Part shown: positions 27,282-35,431 of the stretch, in pieces | Layout of the letters: the number at the start of each line of letters is the position of its first letter | Position numbering within the stretch: position 1 is the first letter of the stretch | Assembly: GCA_003151415.1 (NCBI GenBank) | Contig: PLXK01000243.1 | Location: 10,186-63,589 of the forward strand | From: Bacteroidota bacterium | GTDB taxonomy: Bacteria; Bacteroidota; Bacteroidia; Palsa-965 | Direction: 5' to 3' | DNA length: 53,404 bases | Made by a program: the position numbers and the translations under genes | Notes under the pieces: model-generated | Database searches by the model: none | The model's input: the letters and a program-made list of their open reading frames with translations, nothing else | Told to the model about the DNA's origin: nothing

Positions 27282-27317
27282 AAAAAAGCGCCGGCTTTCT
27301 CAAGTCGGCGCTTTTTT
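27282..27317 (+). terminator. Intrinsic terminator of the ice-adhesin operon
   Basis: Twelve-base arms AAAAAAGCGCCG and CGGCGCTTTTTT around a 12-base loop, 12 bp after the OmpA stop codon, followed by TATTTC. A textbook terminator. Confidence 0.9.
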
Positions 27318-27575
27318 ATTTCTTTATAAAGTGGTTTTCGCAAAGGTCCCTGTTACCGCATTTCATTGAGAAACAAATCACATCCTCATTCTCCTTTCCC
27401 AGCTAACCAAAACCGGCTTTCAACGAATTTCAAAAATTCCGGCAAGGGCACTGGCTACCTTTATTGCAGAAAACAAAGCCGAGCGACAACAAAGGCCTTC
27501 GGTAAAGAAAAGACCCTTCCGCTCCAGGCAGAGCGGCCATGCAAACAGAACCAAAACAATCAATTCTCAAAACAA

Positions 27576-27848
27576 ATGAAAAACTCAAACAATACCGGAA
27601 AGCTCATTGGAGCACTTTTATTAGGCACAGCTATCGGCGGGGCGCTGGGAATACTCTTTGCTCCGGCCAAAGGAAGCCAAACCCGCAAAAAGATTTCTGG
27701 AAAATCTGACGACTTCACAGACGCCATGAAAGAGAAGTTCAATGATTTTATGGAAGAAGTAAAAAAAGACACCGAAGCTGTGAAAGCCAAGGCAACCGAA
27801 TATATGGATCATGCCAAAGACAAGGCCGAAAAATTCAAAGGAAATTAA
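27576..27848 (+). CDS. YtxH-domain small membrane-anchored stress protein
   Basis: A 90-residue YtxH protein. It has one N-terminal membrane helix ([20 protein letters not shown]) followed by the diagnostic [13 protein letters not shown] and a highly charged helical tail ([20 protein letters not shown]). Members are small general-stress or envelope proteins of unknown mechanism. The start at 27576 is chosen because the frame upstream (to 27366) is not family-like. The 258 bp between the OmpA terminator and this ATG must hold its promoter. It is followed by an eRF1-like gene (35 bp gap) and a secreted protein gene (37 bp gap). Confidence 0.88.
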   Translation: MKNSNNTGKLIGALLLGTAIGGALGILFAPAKGSQTRKKISGKSDDFTDAMKEKFNDFMEEVKKDTEAVKAKATEYMDHAKDKAEKFKGN

Positions 27849-27883
27849 TACTCAGATCAATTAACCACTTAAAACCAGGCCCC

Positions 27884-28303
27884 ATGACAACAGCAAAATA
27901 CTTAGGAATTTGGATGGATCATTCTCTCGCCAATTTAATGGAATTTTCAGTAGAAGAAATTGAAACAAAAATTATCATGTCGCAATTCACACATCAGGAA
28001 AAAGAACAAATTCTTGACAAAGGCGAGCGCCACATGCACAACAAAGAACAGCATGAGCAAGCCGGATATTACAAACAACTTGCAGACGTCATGAAAAACT
28101 ACGAAGAAGTTCTTCTTTTTGGTCCCACTGAAGCGAAAACGGAGCTCTACAACACAATAAAAGACACCCCGCTTTTTGCCAAAATAAAAATTGACATTAA
28201 GAAAACCGATAAGATGACAGAGAACCAGCAGCATGCTTACGTCAGAGACTTTTTCACGACACGTATTGCCGGAAAAAAACAAACCACCCATTTCCATAAT
28301 TAA
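27884..28303 (+). CDS. eRF1 domain 3-like / baeRF-type small protein
   Basis: A 139-residue cytoplasmic protein. The start (TTAKYLGIWMDHSLANLMEF) and the later half (VLLFGPTEAKTELYNTIKD, then IKKTDKMTENQQHAYVRDFF) resemble the third domain of eRF1/Pelota and bacterial proteins annotated as 'translational machinery' or host attachment. The FGPTEAK stretch and TDKMTENQ are the best matches from memory. A ribosome-associated stress role is suggested, but there is no GGQ catalytic motif, so it would not be a release factor on its own. It sits in a YtxH and secreted-protein gene set, consistent with stress control. The assignment is tentative. Confidence 0.55.
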   Translation: MTTAKYLGIWMDHSLANLMEFSVEEIETKIIMSQFTHQEKEQILDKGERHMHNKEQHEQAGYYKQLADVMKNYEEVLLFGPTEAKTELYNTIKDTPLFAKIKIDIKKTDKMTENQQHAYVRDFFTTRIAGKKQTTHFHN

Positions 28304-28340
28304 TCATCCCAGTCCACATTCAAAACCACAAAACCTTATT

Positions 28341-28820
28341 ATGAAAAAGACAATTGTTATTCTCGCACTTCTACTGATCGGTTTTTGGCCGGCTGAATCC
28401 ACCGCACAGGTCCGTGTCAGTTTCAACATCGGTCTCCAGCCCATCTGGGGCCCTGTAGGCTATGATTATGTAGATTATTACTATTTGCCCGACATCGACG
28501 CCTATTACAATGTACCTGAACGTCATTTTGTCTATTATGAAAACGGCGCCTGGATCAACAGCGGCAGCCTGCCTGCACGTTATCATGATTTCGATCTGTT
28601 TCATGCTCACAAGGTGGTTATTAACGAAGACCGCCCCTGGATGCGCAATGAAGAGTACAGGAACCGATACAGTTCTTATAAAGGGCATCACGACAATGAA
28701 TTCATCCGCGACAGCCATGATTCCAGGTATTTCGAAAACAAAGACCATCCGGAACATGACAAATGGAAAGGAAATGGTCATGGTGAAGAACACGGAAACG
28801 GCAAAGGACCCCGCAAATAA
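28341..28820 (+). CDS. Secreted Tyr/His-rich protein, unknown
   Basis: A 159-residue exported protein. The signal peptide ends at STAQ near residue 22. The mature part has an aromatic block (VGYDYVDYYYLPDIDAYYN) then FVYYENGAWINSGSLPARY, and finishes in a disordered His/Asp/Lys/Gly-rich tail (DHPEHDKWKGNGHGEEHGNG). The aromatic block is similar in style to small Bacteroidota periplasmic proteins of unknown role. The histidine-rich end could bind metal; this is a guess. It is the third gene of the YtxH set and is followed by a terminator. Confidence 0.7.
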   Translation: MKKTIVILALLLIGFWPAESTAQVRVSFNIGLQPIWGPVGYDYVDYYYLPDIDAYYNVPERHFVYYENGAWINSGSLPARYHDFDLFHAHKVVINEDRPWMRNEEYRNRYSSYKGHHDNEFIRDSHDSRYFENKDHPEHDKWKGNGHGEEHGNGKGPRK

Positions 28821-28849
28821 GCAAATTGCGCCTAATTGAAAAGTGATTT

Positions 28850-28878
28850 AAAAGGATATCTGAAAGGATATCCTTTTT
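28850..28878 (+). terminator. Intrinsic terminator
   Basis: Arms AAAGGATATC and GATATCCTTT with a short loop and a T tract, 30 bp after the secreted protein gene. It closes the YtxH gene set. Confidence 0.75.
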
Positions 28879-28947
28879 CTTTTGCCTGTTTTTATGTCCC
28901 GGCAAGCCCGGATATTTTATAGTTTTGATACCGCTAAGCCGAACCGA

Positions 28948-29484
28948 ATGACAGATCGCACAATGCCCATACTTGAAACAGAACGCCTCAGCCTTTGTCA
29001 GTTGAAGATTGAAGATGCTCCATTTATTTATGAACTGCTCAACAGCCCGGAATGGATTCAATATATAGGCGACAGAGAAATAAGAACACTGGACGATGCC
29101 CGGAATTATATTGAAAAAGGTCCCATGTCAAGCTATTCGCGGAATGGCTTTGGACTTTACCTGACCCGGCTCAAAACAGATGACACACCGATAGGACTCT
29201 GTGGTCTGATCAAAAGAGAAACATTGGCACACCCGGATATCGGCTTTGCTTTTCTTTCTGAATTTATGGGTAAGGGTTTTGCTTTTGAATCGGCTTCGGC
29301 CGTTCTGAAACAGGGCAAGACAAGTCTGGGGCTGGAAACGATACTGGCCATTACCGACACCAACAATCAGCGCTCCATCAAGTTGTTAAAACGACTCGGA
29401 TTGCTCTTTGAAAAGACAATCACATTACCTCCAGAGGAAAAAGAACTACTGCTGTTTTCCAGTAAGCTGATTCAGGTAATATAA
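28948..29484 (+). CDS. GNAT-family N-acetyltransferase (RimJ/RimL-like)
   Basis: A 178-residue GNAT acetyltransferase of the RimJ/RimL type. The N-terminal LETERLSLCQLKIEDAPFIY is typical. It is followed by the substrate strand IGLCGLIKRE, the GFAFLSEFMGKGFAFESASA acetyl-CoA loop region, and TNNQRSIKLLKRLGLLFEKT near the C-terminus. Likely substrates are protein N-termini or small amines; it cannot be narrowed. I use the ATG at 28948, with 28963 also possible; the longer frame to 28882 overlaps the preceding terminator. It is the last ordinary gene before the AT-rich island. Confidence 0.87.
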   Translation: MTDRTMPILETERLSLCQLKIEDAPFIYELLNSPEWIQYIGDREIRTLDDARNYIEKGPMSSYSRNGFGLYLTRLKTDDTPIGLCGLIKRETLAHPDIGFAFLSEFMGKGFAFESASAVLKQGKTSLGLETILAITDTNNQRSIKLLKRLGLLFEKTITLPPEEKELLLFSSKLIQVI

Positions 29485-29732
29485 GCATATTGGCCTATCC
29501 GGTCCTTCTGACAACAACCCCGATGCTTAAATTCCATATCTCCATTTCCACAAAACACAAATTAAAATATATCGAAAAAAACCTTTGCTTGTATTATATA
29601 TGAAATTTTAGTTTATTTGTATGCAGGTTGGGTTACGATTCAAAGTTCATCGATTAAAACCGCGCATTGTTCTTTGAGTATCTTGCAAATTCAAATTGAA
29701 AGAATCAGAAAATTTGTCTGGACATTTTCAGT
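29485..29732. other. AT-rich intergenic leader of the repeat array
   Basis: About 248 bp between the GNAT stop and the first degenerate units of the 21-bp array. It is visibly AT-rich. I see no gene, terminator or RNA structure here. Confidence 0.4.
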
Positions 29733-30383
29733 TTCGATTTTGAAATAAACATTTTTTCTTATTTCAAAATCCATTTGTCGGGCATCACGGATGTTTTTCC
29801 ATTCCGCAAATCCGGTTTTCCGGATGCGACCGGTTCTTTTCCTTTCGAAAAATACATTTTGCCGATTCGCATCGATGCTTATCGAATCCACAAACAGTAT
29901 ATTCCTGCCGGCCAATATATTTTTCCAGCTCGAAAACACCTTTTTCCAATTGATATGGGTGCATCTCCAATCCACAAATGTTGTTTTCCTATTGACAAAT
30001 CTCATTTTCCAACAGGCAAATACATTTTTCCAATGCGCATTGCCGGTTTGCTTCGGGGAAAACACTCTTTTCCAATGCGCCTGGCTCTTTTTCCAACAGG
30101 AACACACCTCTTCGCCATAGTCGTTTTCATTATTCTTACAGAGAAACATTCTTTTCCAGTAAAGCCTGATGTTTTTCCATCAGGAAAACACCTCACTTCA
30201 ACAGGAGTTTCGGCGTTTAATACAGGAAAACAAGCTTTTCCTATTGGTATCTGTATTTTTCCAGTTGGAAAACATATTTTGTCAATAGGAAAACATGTTT
30301 TGCCAATTGGAAAACATATTTTGTCAATAGGCATTACCATTTTTTCAACTGGAAAGTTCAATTTTGGAATGACATTCAAATTT
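29733..30383. repeat. Self-complementary 21-bp tandem repeat array, about 28-31 degenerate units
   Basis: From 29796 to at least 30362 the sequence keeps an exact 21-bp register for about 27-28 units without a single length change. Weaker units reach back to about 29733. The consensus is near TTTTCCAATTGGAAAACAT plus two bases, whose core TTTTCCAATTGGAAAA is a palindrome. Translated on the plus strand each unit gives a heptad such as FPIGKHI; one minus-strand frame reads almost the same heptad (FPIGKxC) and another gives WKNVFAx. Several frames on both strands therefore stay open for 100-210 codons. The units near 30237-30330 are the cleanest, and a 25-bp stretch there recurs exactly 42 bp later. 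I read it as structured, non-coding DNA. Confidence 0.75.
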
Positions 30384-31046
30384 TTCTTTCTGAAAAGAAT
30401 AGTTTCTAAAAGATAACCATAGGATTATACTGGTTCTGAGTCAATTTCAATTCGCCTCAGGCGGAGCCAATTGACTCATATGATACCGACAACGAAACCC
30501 TAAAGTGATCTTCCAAATCAGGTAAAGAGCCCGATTCTCCTGATTTTTCGATTAAACAACCGCGTACTTTTTGACTACCTAAATCCTTATTTTGCCTGAA
30601 TTCCTCTTTTAGATTTCTATCATGAAATCGTTCAAAAGATGGATGCTTTATCGAGCCATTGATCCCTCCAAAGTCCTCTATGTACTCAAGAGTAAGCCCA
30701 TTCAAAACTCAGAATTCAGATATTGCATTTAAAGGAAATCCCGAAGTCCTACTTTGAATCCTTCAAATTTTCCGGAAGCGAAGCCTAATCCAAGCTATAG
30801 ATTTGATTTTATATGTTAAAGACCACAAATTACATTTGCCCTCACAAATAAAATAATCAGTGACATAACAAGAATTTATGTTCCTCATTGTATTGAGTTC
30901 CTTGAAAAACCGGAAAGAAAGGAGGTAAAATAAAAAATTTACAAAAAACCAAAAGACCTGATCGCTTAAAAAGAGATGGGTCGAAGCCTCTTGCTGCTTC
31001 AAAGCAAGTCTGAAACAAATTATTTTTCACAATAAAAAACCAAATT
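30384..31046. other. AT-rich gene-poor region with a hairpin
   Basis: About 660 bp between the array and the lipoprotein gene at 31047. Short frames exist (for instance an 82-codon minus frame at 30457-30705 and a 79-codon minus frame at 30763-31002), but none has recognisable features. The one structured element is the hairpin at 30437-30478. It could hold decayed accessory DNA. Confidence 0.45.
30437..30478. other. Nested inverted repeat just after the 21-bp array
   Basis: Ten-base arms TGAGTCAATT and AATTGACTCA enclose an inner CGCC-TCA-GGCG hairpin, giving a potential 42-base stem-loop. There is no T tract, so it is not an ordinary terminator. Site of unknown function at the array edge. 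Confidence 0.45.
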
Positions 31047-31967
31047 ATGAAAATAATTATCATTTGCATTGCTTTGTTAAGCTTCACCCTGATTGTTTCC
31101 TGCGACAAACAAACTCCCTTACCCAACCAAATAAAGAGGACAGAAAATCCAAATCGAGGAAATCAAGAGAAACCTGTCTCGAACGAGTTCCATGTTACAG
31201 TTAAAGACAATAGACTTGTCTTTCAATCCAGAGCGGATTATGAACTTGTTGTCAATAATCCCAAAGAAAATGTACGAACTGAATTTATTGAAACCGTAAA
31301 AGCATTTACCTCATTTACTTCTTATGCCAATAGTACAACAGTGCGGAACATTAATACATCGGAACTTATCAATGACACCTATTTTAGCTTATTATTGAAT
31401 ACGGACTTGGCCATACAGATAGGTGGCAATATTTACAAGGTTGATCCTTTGAAAGAAAAGGTTTTTGTCCTTCCAGTGTCGCAGGAAAATCACTACTCTG
31501 ATCTGGTTAAGGAGAACACATCGTTTCCGGACATTCGTGTCTATTCTACCGGGGATAATGTTCTTGATCTAGTGGAGATGGGCGTAAACAGAGATCTATT
31601 TTGTACGGAGAGCGGCATTGGGGGGAAGGCCGATAGTCAACCATTTAAGGACACTTACTTATATGCCACATACACAAGATGGGGCATTTACTTCTCTTTG
31701 AGAGCCTACATTGTAACTGGGAGTGTAAATACTTATCATTTTGACATGAATCCTGTCTATTATCACGTCAGATGTGGAAAAACAGTTGGGCCATACCAAG
31801 CTGCAAACAGTGCTGGGGATTACAGCTTCGTTCTCGGTTGCCAAGAATACCAGTCCTATCAAGGGTCCACGAATTTGAATGAATTATACTTCGTGGCAAA
31901 AATCCGTGACAACTCCACTTCTCCTACTACATATTCCGCGAATGTCGTTTTAAGAGCAAACTATTAA
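31047..31967 (+). CDS. Lipoprotein of unknown family (orphan pair, first gene)
   Basis: A 306-residue lipoprotein: the signal LLSFTLIVSC gives a Cys at about residue 19. The mature start is Pro/Asn/Gln-rich. It then has FHVTVKDNRLVFQSRADYEL and INDTYFSLLLNTDLAIQIGG, a pattern seen in Bacteroidota surface lipoproteins that I cannot name with confidence. The C-terminal half (about 195-306) is aromatic and beta-rich, with three Cys residues (FCTES, RCGKTV, GCQEY) that might form disulphides. It lies 21 bp before a probable barrel protein gene. Codon use looks more AT-rich than in the flanking genes, which suggests an acquired module. Confidence 0.68.
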   Translation: MKIIIICIALLSFTLIVSCDKQTPLPNQIKRTENPNRGNQEKPVSNEFHVTVKDNRLVFQSRADYELVVNNPKENVRTEFIETVKAFTSFTSYANSTTVRNINTSELINDTYFSLLLNTDLAIQIGGNIYKVDPLKEKVFVLPVSQENHYSDLVKENTSFPDIRVYSTGDNVLDLVEMGVNRDLFCTESGIGGKADSQPFKDTYLYATYTRWGIYFSLRAYIVTGSVNTYHFDMNPVYYHVRCGKTVGPYQAANSAGDYSFVLGCQEYQSYQGSTNLNELYFVAKIRDNSTSPTTYSANVVLRANY

Positions 31968-31988
31968 ACTAATTGCTAATCCCAATTA

Positions 31989-32858
31989 ATGAAAAAACTA
32001 ATTCTATTTCCACTCACCTTAATCCTTGCTGGTCACCTTTCTGCTCAGCAAGGATTTTATCTTAAACCATTGCTTGAGAAAAAGGGATACTATAAAAAAG
32101 ATCCCGTTAGCAGAACAATTTTTTCAACTGGAAACCAACCGTTCGAATTGAATGGTCAGGCCTATTTTTGGGGTTTAGGCCAACACCAAGGTGCGGAAGT
32201 GGGAATACTTTTGGGTTATAATTTAAAGCACATAACATTTGAAACAGGGCTGGTTTCAGATGGATCTAATGGAATCTTAAAATTGAATTATTCAACATAT
32301 AACAAGACCGATAGTACATACAGAACAAGTTTCTGGAAACTGAATGAAGGCGTTGCATTAACGAAAATACCATTCCGCATGTATTATAATGTCTTCAGGA
32401 AAGATAGTCTGCACAAAGACCAAAGAAATTTTTCATTGGAAGGCTCTATTTTCGCAGGATTAGATTTTGTATTCAAACCAGTTGGAAACCCGAACACGCC
32501 CTTGTCAACGGACGAAATTGATTTTTTGGCTTCGAATGGAAAGACAATAACAATTACCGAAACCTTATATGAAACGCCGGAACATTGGGATTACCTGAGA
32601 ACCCTGGGTTTTAATCTGAAATTATACAAAAGAGAACGAAACATTTTGAATATTAGCGTTTATGGTTCCTGGGGGCACTTTAATTTTTCTGAAATACGAT
32701 TTGATATGAAGAATACAGATGGAACTCATTACATTCACTCAGAATACGCAAAAGCGGATGGAATTTACGTCAGCTTGTCCAAAGAGCTAAATTTCACAAA
32801 CACTAGAAATGATTTTAATCGGAAATTCCGATTCCGGAGAGAGAACCTGAACAAATGA
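31989..32858 (+). CDS. Probable outer-membrane beta-barrel protein (orphan pair, second gene)
   Basis: A 289-residue exported protein with a signal peptide ending near LSAQQ. The mature part alternates hydrophobic and polar residues with many Tyr, Phe and Gly (YFWGLGQHQGAEVGILLGYN, NLKHITFETGLVSDGSNGIL, IFAGLDFVFKPVG), as in outer-membrane barrels. No named family was recognised. It follows the lipoprotein gene by 21 bp, so the two probably act together at the outer membrane. The composition is AT-rich like its partner. The final residues are Arg/Asn-rich rather than a classic aromatic barrel end, so a periplasmic beta protein is possible. Confidence 0.62.
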   Translation: MKKLILFPLTLILAGHLSAQQGFYLKPLLEKKGYYKKDPVSRTIFSTGNQPFELNGQAYFWGLGQHQGAEVGILLGYNLKHITFETGLVSDGSNGILKLNYSTYNKTDSTYRTSFWKLNEGVALTKIPFRMYYNVFRKDSLHKDQRNFSLEGSIFAGLDFVFKPVGNPNTPLSTDEIDFLASNGKTITITETLYETPEHWDYLRTLGFNLKLYKRERNILNISVYGSWGHFNFSEIRFDMKNTDGTHYIHSEYAKADGIYVSLSKELNFTNTRNDFNRKFRFRRENLNK

Positions 32859-32901
32859 GCAGGCCTTGACACTGGCGTTCTGTCCAGCAAAAGTATTTCC
32901 A

Positions 32902-32909
32902 TACATTTG
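32902..32909 (+). promoter_or_regulatory. Candidate -7 element (TACATTTG)
   Basis: A perfect TAnnTTTG match 87 bp before the oligopeptidase start. No convincing -33 TTG at normal spacing. Confidence 0.35.
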
Positions 32910-32996
32910 TAGCATCAAATTAAGAATGAAATACTATTAATAAATATTTATTTTAAGAACAATCGATATCGGAAAAAACAGTTAAAACATACTAAT

Positions 32997-35150
32997 ATGA
33001 TTCAGAAATTCATTCTTGTGCTCGGCATCACTGCCTTTTTCTCCTGCAACACGCATTCAGAAAAGAAAACAGAAACCGGCAACTGGCCCTCTGCCAAAGC
33101 TCCGGTAGCCGAAATCAAAACGCATCAACGCATCCTGCACGGCGACACGGTGGCCGACAACTATTTCTGGATGATTGATTATTTCAAAAAAGGCCCCGAC
33201 AGCACCAAAGCGGTGAAATACCTGAGCGATGAGAATACCTACCTGGATACCATGATGAGCGGAACAAGATCTTTTCAGAAGAATTTGTTCGCCGAAATGA
33301 AAGGCCGCATCAAGGAAAAAGATGAAAACGTTCCCACTTTCAAGAACGGTTATTTCTACTACACACGTACCGAACAAGGAAAGGAATATTACAAATATTG
33401 CCGGAAAAAAGGCGCACTGACGGCAAAGGAAGAAGTGCTGCTCGACATTGATGAAATGGCCAAAGGAAAATCATACTTTGCTGCCACCGGCTTTGACATC
33501 AGCACCGACAACAAATTACTTGCCTTTGGCGTGGATGAAGTTTCGCGCAGGGAATATGTCATTTTTATAAAAAACCTTGAAACCGGCGAGATTTTCAAGG
33601 ACCGCATCAATGACACCGAAGGCAACGGAGTCTGGGCCAACGATAACAAGACTCTTTTTTACACTTCCAAAAACCCGGTCACCCTTTTGTCTGAAAAAAT
33701 AAAAAAGCACGTTCTGGGTACCGACGCCACATCCGATGCGACCGTGTATGAAGAGACCGACAAAAGCAATTATATTTTTGTGTGGAAAACAAAAAACGAT
33801 AAAAACATCCTGATCGGCTCTTCGGCGACGCTTTCTTCCGAATACCGCTATATTGACGCTTCCACACCGAATGCCCCTTTCAGGCTTTTTCAGTCCCGAA
33901 TGAAAAATGTACTCTACGCGCCAACTGCTCTTGCAGATAAATTTCTGATTGTCACCAACTGGAAAGCCAGCAATTTCCGTTTGATGGAATGTCCCCTGGA
34001 TAAAACAGACAGCAGCAACTGGAAAGAAGTGATCCCAAACCGGACGGATGTTATGCTTAGCGGAGTAGAAGAATTTAAAGACTTTATCGTTCTCAGCGAA
34101 CGCAAAAACGGGCTCACCCAGCTTCGCGTGGAGAGTCTTAAAAACGGTCAGGAATACAATCTGGACTTTGGCGAACCTGCATACAGGGCACATACCGGAG
34201 CCAACCCCGATTACAACAGTTCTGTACTGCGTTATTCCTATACCTCGCTGACCACTCCAAACTCGGTTTACGATTACGACATGCTCAGCAAGGAAAAAAA
34301 ACTTCTGAAGCAGCAGGAAGTCATCGGAGGCTATGACCCAAAAAATTATGTGACCGAACGCCTCTATGCCCTGGCCAAAGACGGAACCAAAATCCCCATT
34401 TCCATTGTATACAAAAAAGGCTTTGAAAAAAACGGCAAGGCTCCTTTCCTTCTTTATGGATACGGATCTTACGGAGCCAGTATGGACGCCAGCTTCAGCA
34501 GCAGCAGACTCACATTGCTTGACCGCGGTTTTGCCTTCGCCATTGCGCATATCCGTGGCGGTGAAGAAATGGGGCGATCGTGGTATGAGAACGGGAAAAT
34601 GATGAACAAGAAAAACACCTTCACCGATTTCATTGACTGCGGCGAATATCTGGTCAAAGAAAAATACACCAGCCCCGAACACCTCTATGCCCAGGGCGGA
34701 AGTGCCGGAGGATTGCTCATGGGCGCCATAGCCAATATGTCTCCCGATTTATGGAACGGAATCATTGCGCAGGTCCCTTTTGTGGATGTTGTCAACACCA
34801 TGCTCGACGAAAGCATTCCGCTTACAACCAATGAATTTGACGAATGGGGGAATCCAAAAAACAAGGAAGCCTATTTCTATATGAAAAGCTATGCTCCCTA
34901 CGAAAATGTCGAAAAGAAAAACTATCCCAATTTATTGGTGACCACAGGATTGCATGACAGTCAGGTTCAGTATTTCGAACCCGCCAAATGGGTTGCCAAA
35001 CTTAGAGCAACAAAAACCGGTGACAGCAAACTCTTCCTTCACACCAATATGGAATTCGGTCACGGAGGCGCCTCGGGCCGTTTTGATTACCTGAAAGAAG
35101 TGGCCTTGAATTATGCCTTCCTGTTCACACTCGAAGGGATCAAGAGCTGA
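32997..35150 (+). CDS. ptrB: Oligopeptidase B-like S9 serine peptidase, lipoprotein form
   Basis: A 717-residue prolyl-oligopeptidase family enzyme that cleaves short peptides, in the oligopeptidase B branch after Lys or Arg. A short lipoprotein signal (LGITAFFSC) suggests periplasmic anchoring. The beta-propeller spans about 80-430 and the alpha/beta-hydrolase about 445-717. The triad is complete: Ser569 in QGGSAGGLLMG, Asp654 in TTGLHDSQVQYFEP and His689 in NMEFGHGGASGR. The IRGGEEMGRSWYENGK motif before the active site is typical. The gene is monocistronic with a promoter candidate upstream and a hairpin terminator downstream. Confidence 0.92.
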   Translation: MIQKFILVLGITAFFSCNTHSEKKTETGNWPSAKAPVAEIKTHQRILHGDTVADNYFWMIDYFKKGPDSTKAVKYLSDENTYLDTMMSGTRSFQKNLFAEMKGRIKEKDENVPTFKNGYFYYTRTEQGKEYYKYCRKKGALTAKEEVLLDIDEMAKGKSYFAATGFDISTDNKLLAFGVDEVSRREYVIFIKNLETGEIFKDRINDTEGNGVWANDNKTLFYTSKNPVTLLSEKIKKHVLGTDATSDATVYEETDKSNYIFVWKTKNDKNILIGSSATLSSEYRYIDASTPNAPFRLFQSRMKNVLYAPTALADKFLIVTNWKASNFRLMECPLDKTDSSNWKEVIPNRTDVMLSGVEEFKDFIVLSERKNGLTQLRVESLKNGQEYNLDFGEPAYRAHTGANPDYNSSVLRYSYTSLTTPNSVYDYDMLSKEKKLLKQQEVIGGYDPKNYVTERLYALAKDGTKIPISIVYKKGFEKNGKAPFLLYGYGSYGASMDASFSSSRLTLLDRGFAFAIAHIRGGEEMGRSWYENGKMMNKKNTFTDFIDCGEYLVKEKYTSPEHLYAQGGSAGGLLMGAIANMSPDLWNGIIAQVPFVDVVNTMLDESIPLTTNEFDEWGNPKNKEAYFYMKSYAPYENVEKKNYPNLLVTTGLHDSQVQYFEPAKWVAKLRATKTGDSKLFLHTNMEFGHGGASGRFDYLKEVALNYAFLFTLEGIKS

Positions 35151-35225
35151 TTTTACAGAGCTCATTCAGCCAAATCCCGAACTGAATATGTATTCAGGGA
35201 CCTGAATGCCGGCAGCTATATCCTA

Positions 35226-35270
35226 CAACACAGCAGAATCAGCTTCAGGGCCGACTCTGCTGTGTTGTTT
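35226..35270 (+). terminator. Intrinsic terminator after the oligopeptidase
   Basis: Arms CAACACAGCAGA (35226-35237) and TCTGCTGTGTTG (35256-35267) are exact complements, followed by TTT. It lies about 75 bp after the stop codon. Confidence 0.75.
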
Positions 35271-35431
35271 CAACGCAGGCAAACCCTCATGGCAAACACT
35301 GATTCTTATCAGCAAAAGCGGAATCGGGCTTCGCTAGCTTTGCTTCATACATGCCGCATTGATTTTGCCTGATTCGGCAAAATGCACAAAATTCCGGCTG
35401 GACGAATGGCTTAAGAAACTCCAATTCACAA

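Noticed and set aside
29691-30149. A 152-codon minus-strand frame with WKN heptads
   Set aside because: It starts at ATG but is the mirror of the same array; several overlapping frames have the same status.
29733-30383. CRISPR array
   Set aside because: The units are contiguous at 21 bp with no spacers of independent sequence, and no Cas gene is near.
29775-30416. A 213-codon repeat protein on the plus strand
   Set aside because: No ATG start (the frame opens at TTG), frames on both strands are equally open because of the palindrome, and there is no signal or other domain. I treat it as an effect of the 21-bp unit, though coding is not excluded.
30457-30705. 82-codon minus-strand gene after the array
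   Set aside because: No family features, one end inside the hairpin, and no start context. Left as an unassigned frame.
33516-34682. 388-codon minus-strand gene
   Set aside because: It is the antisense shadow of the oligopeptidase, whose complete catalytic triad supports the plus strand.
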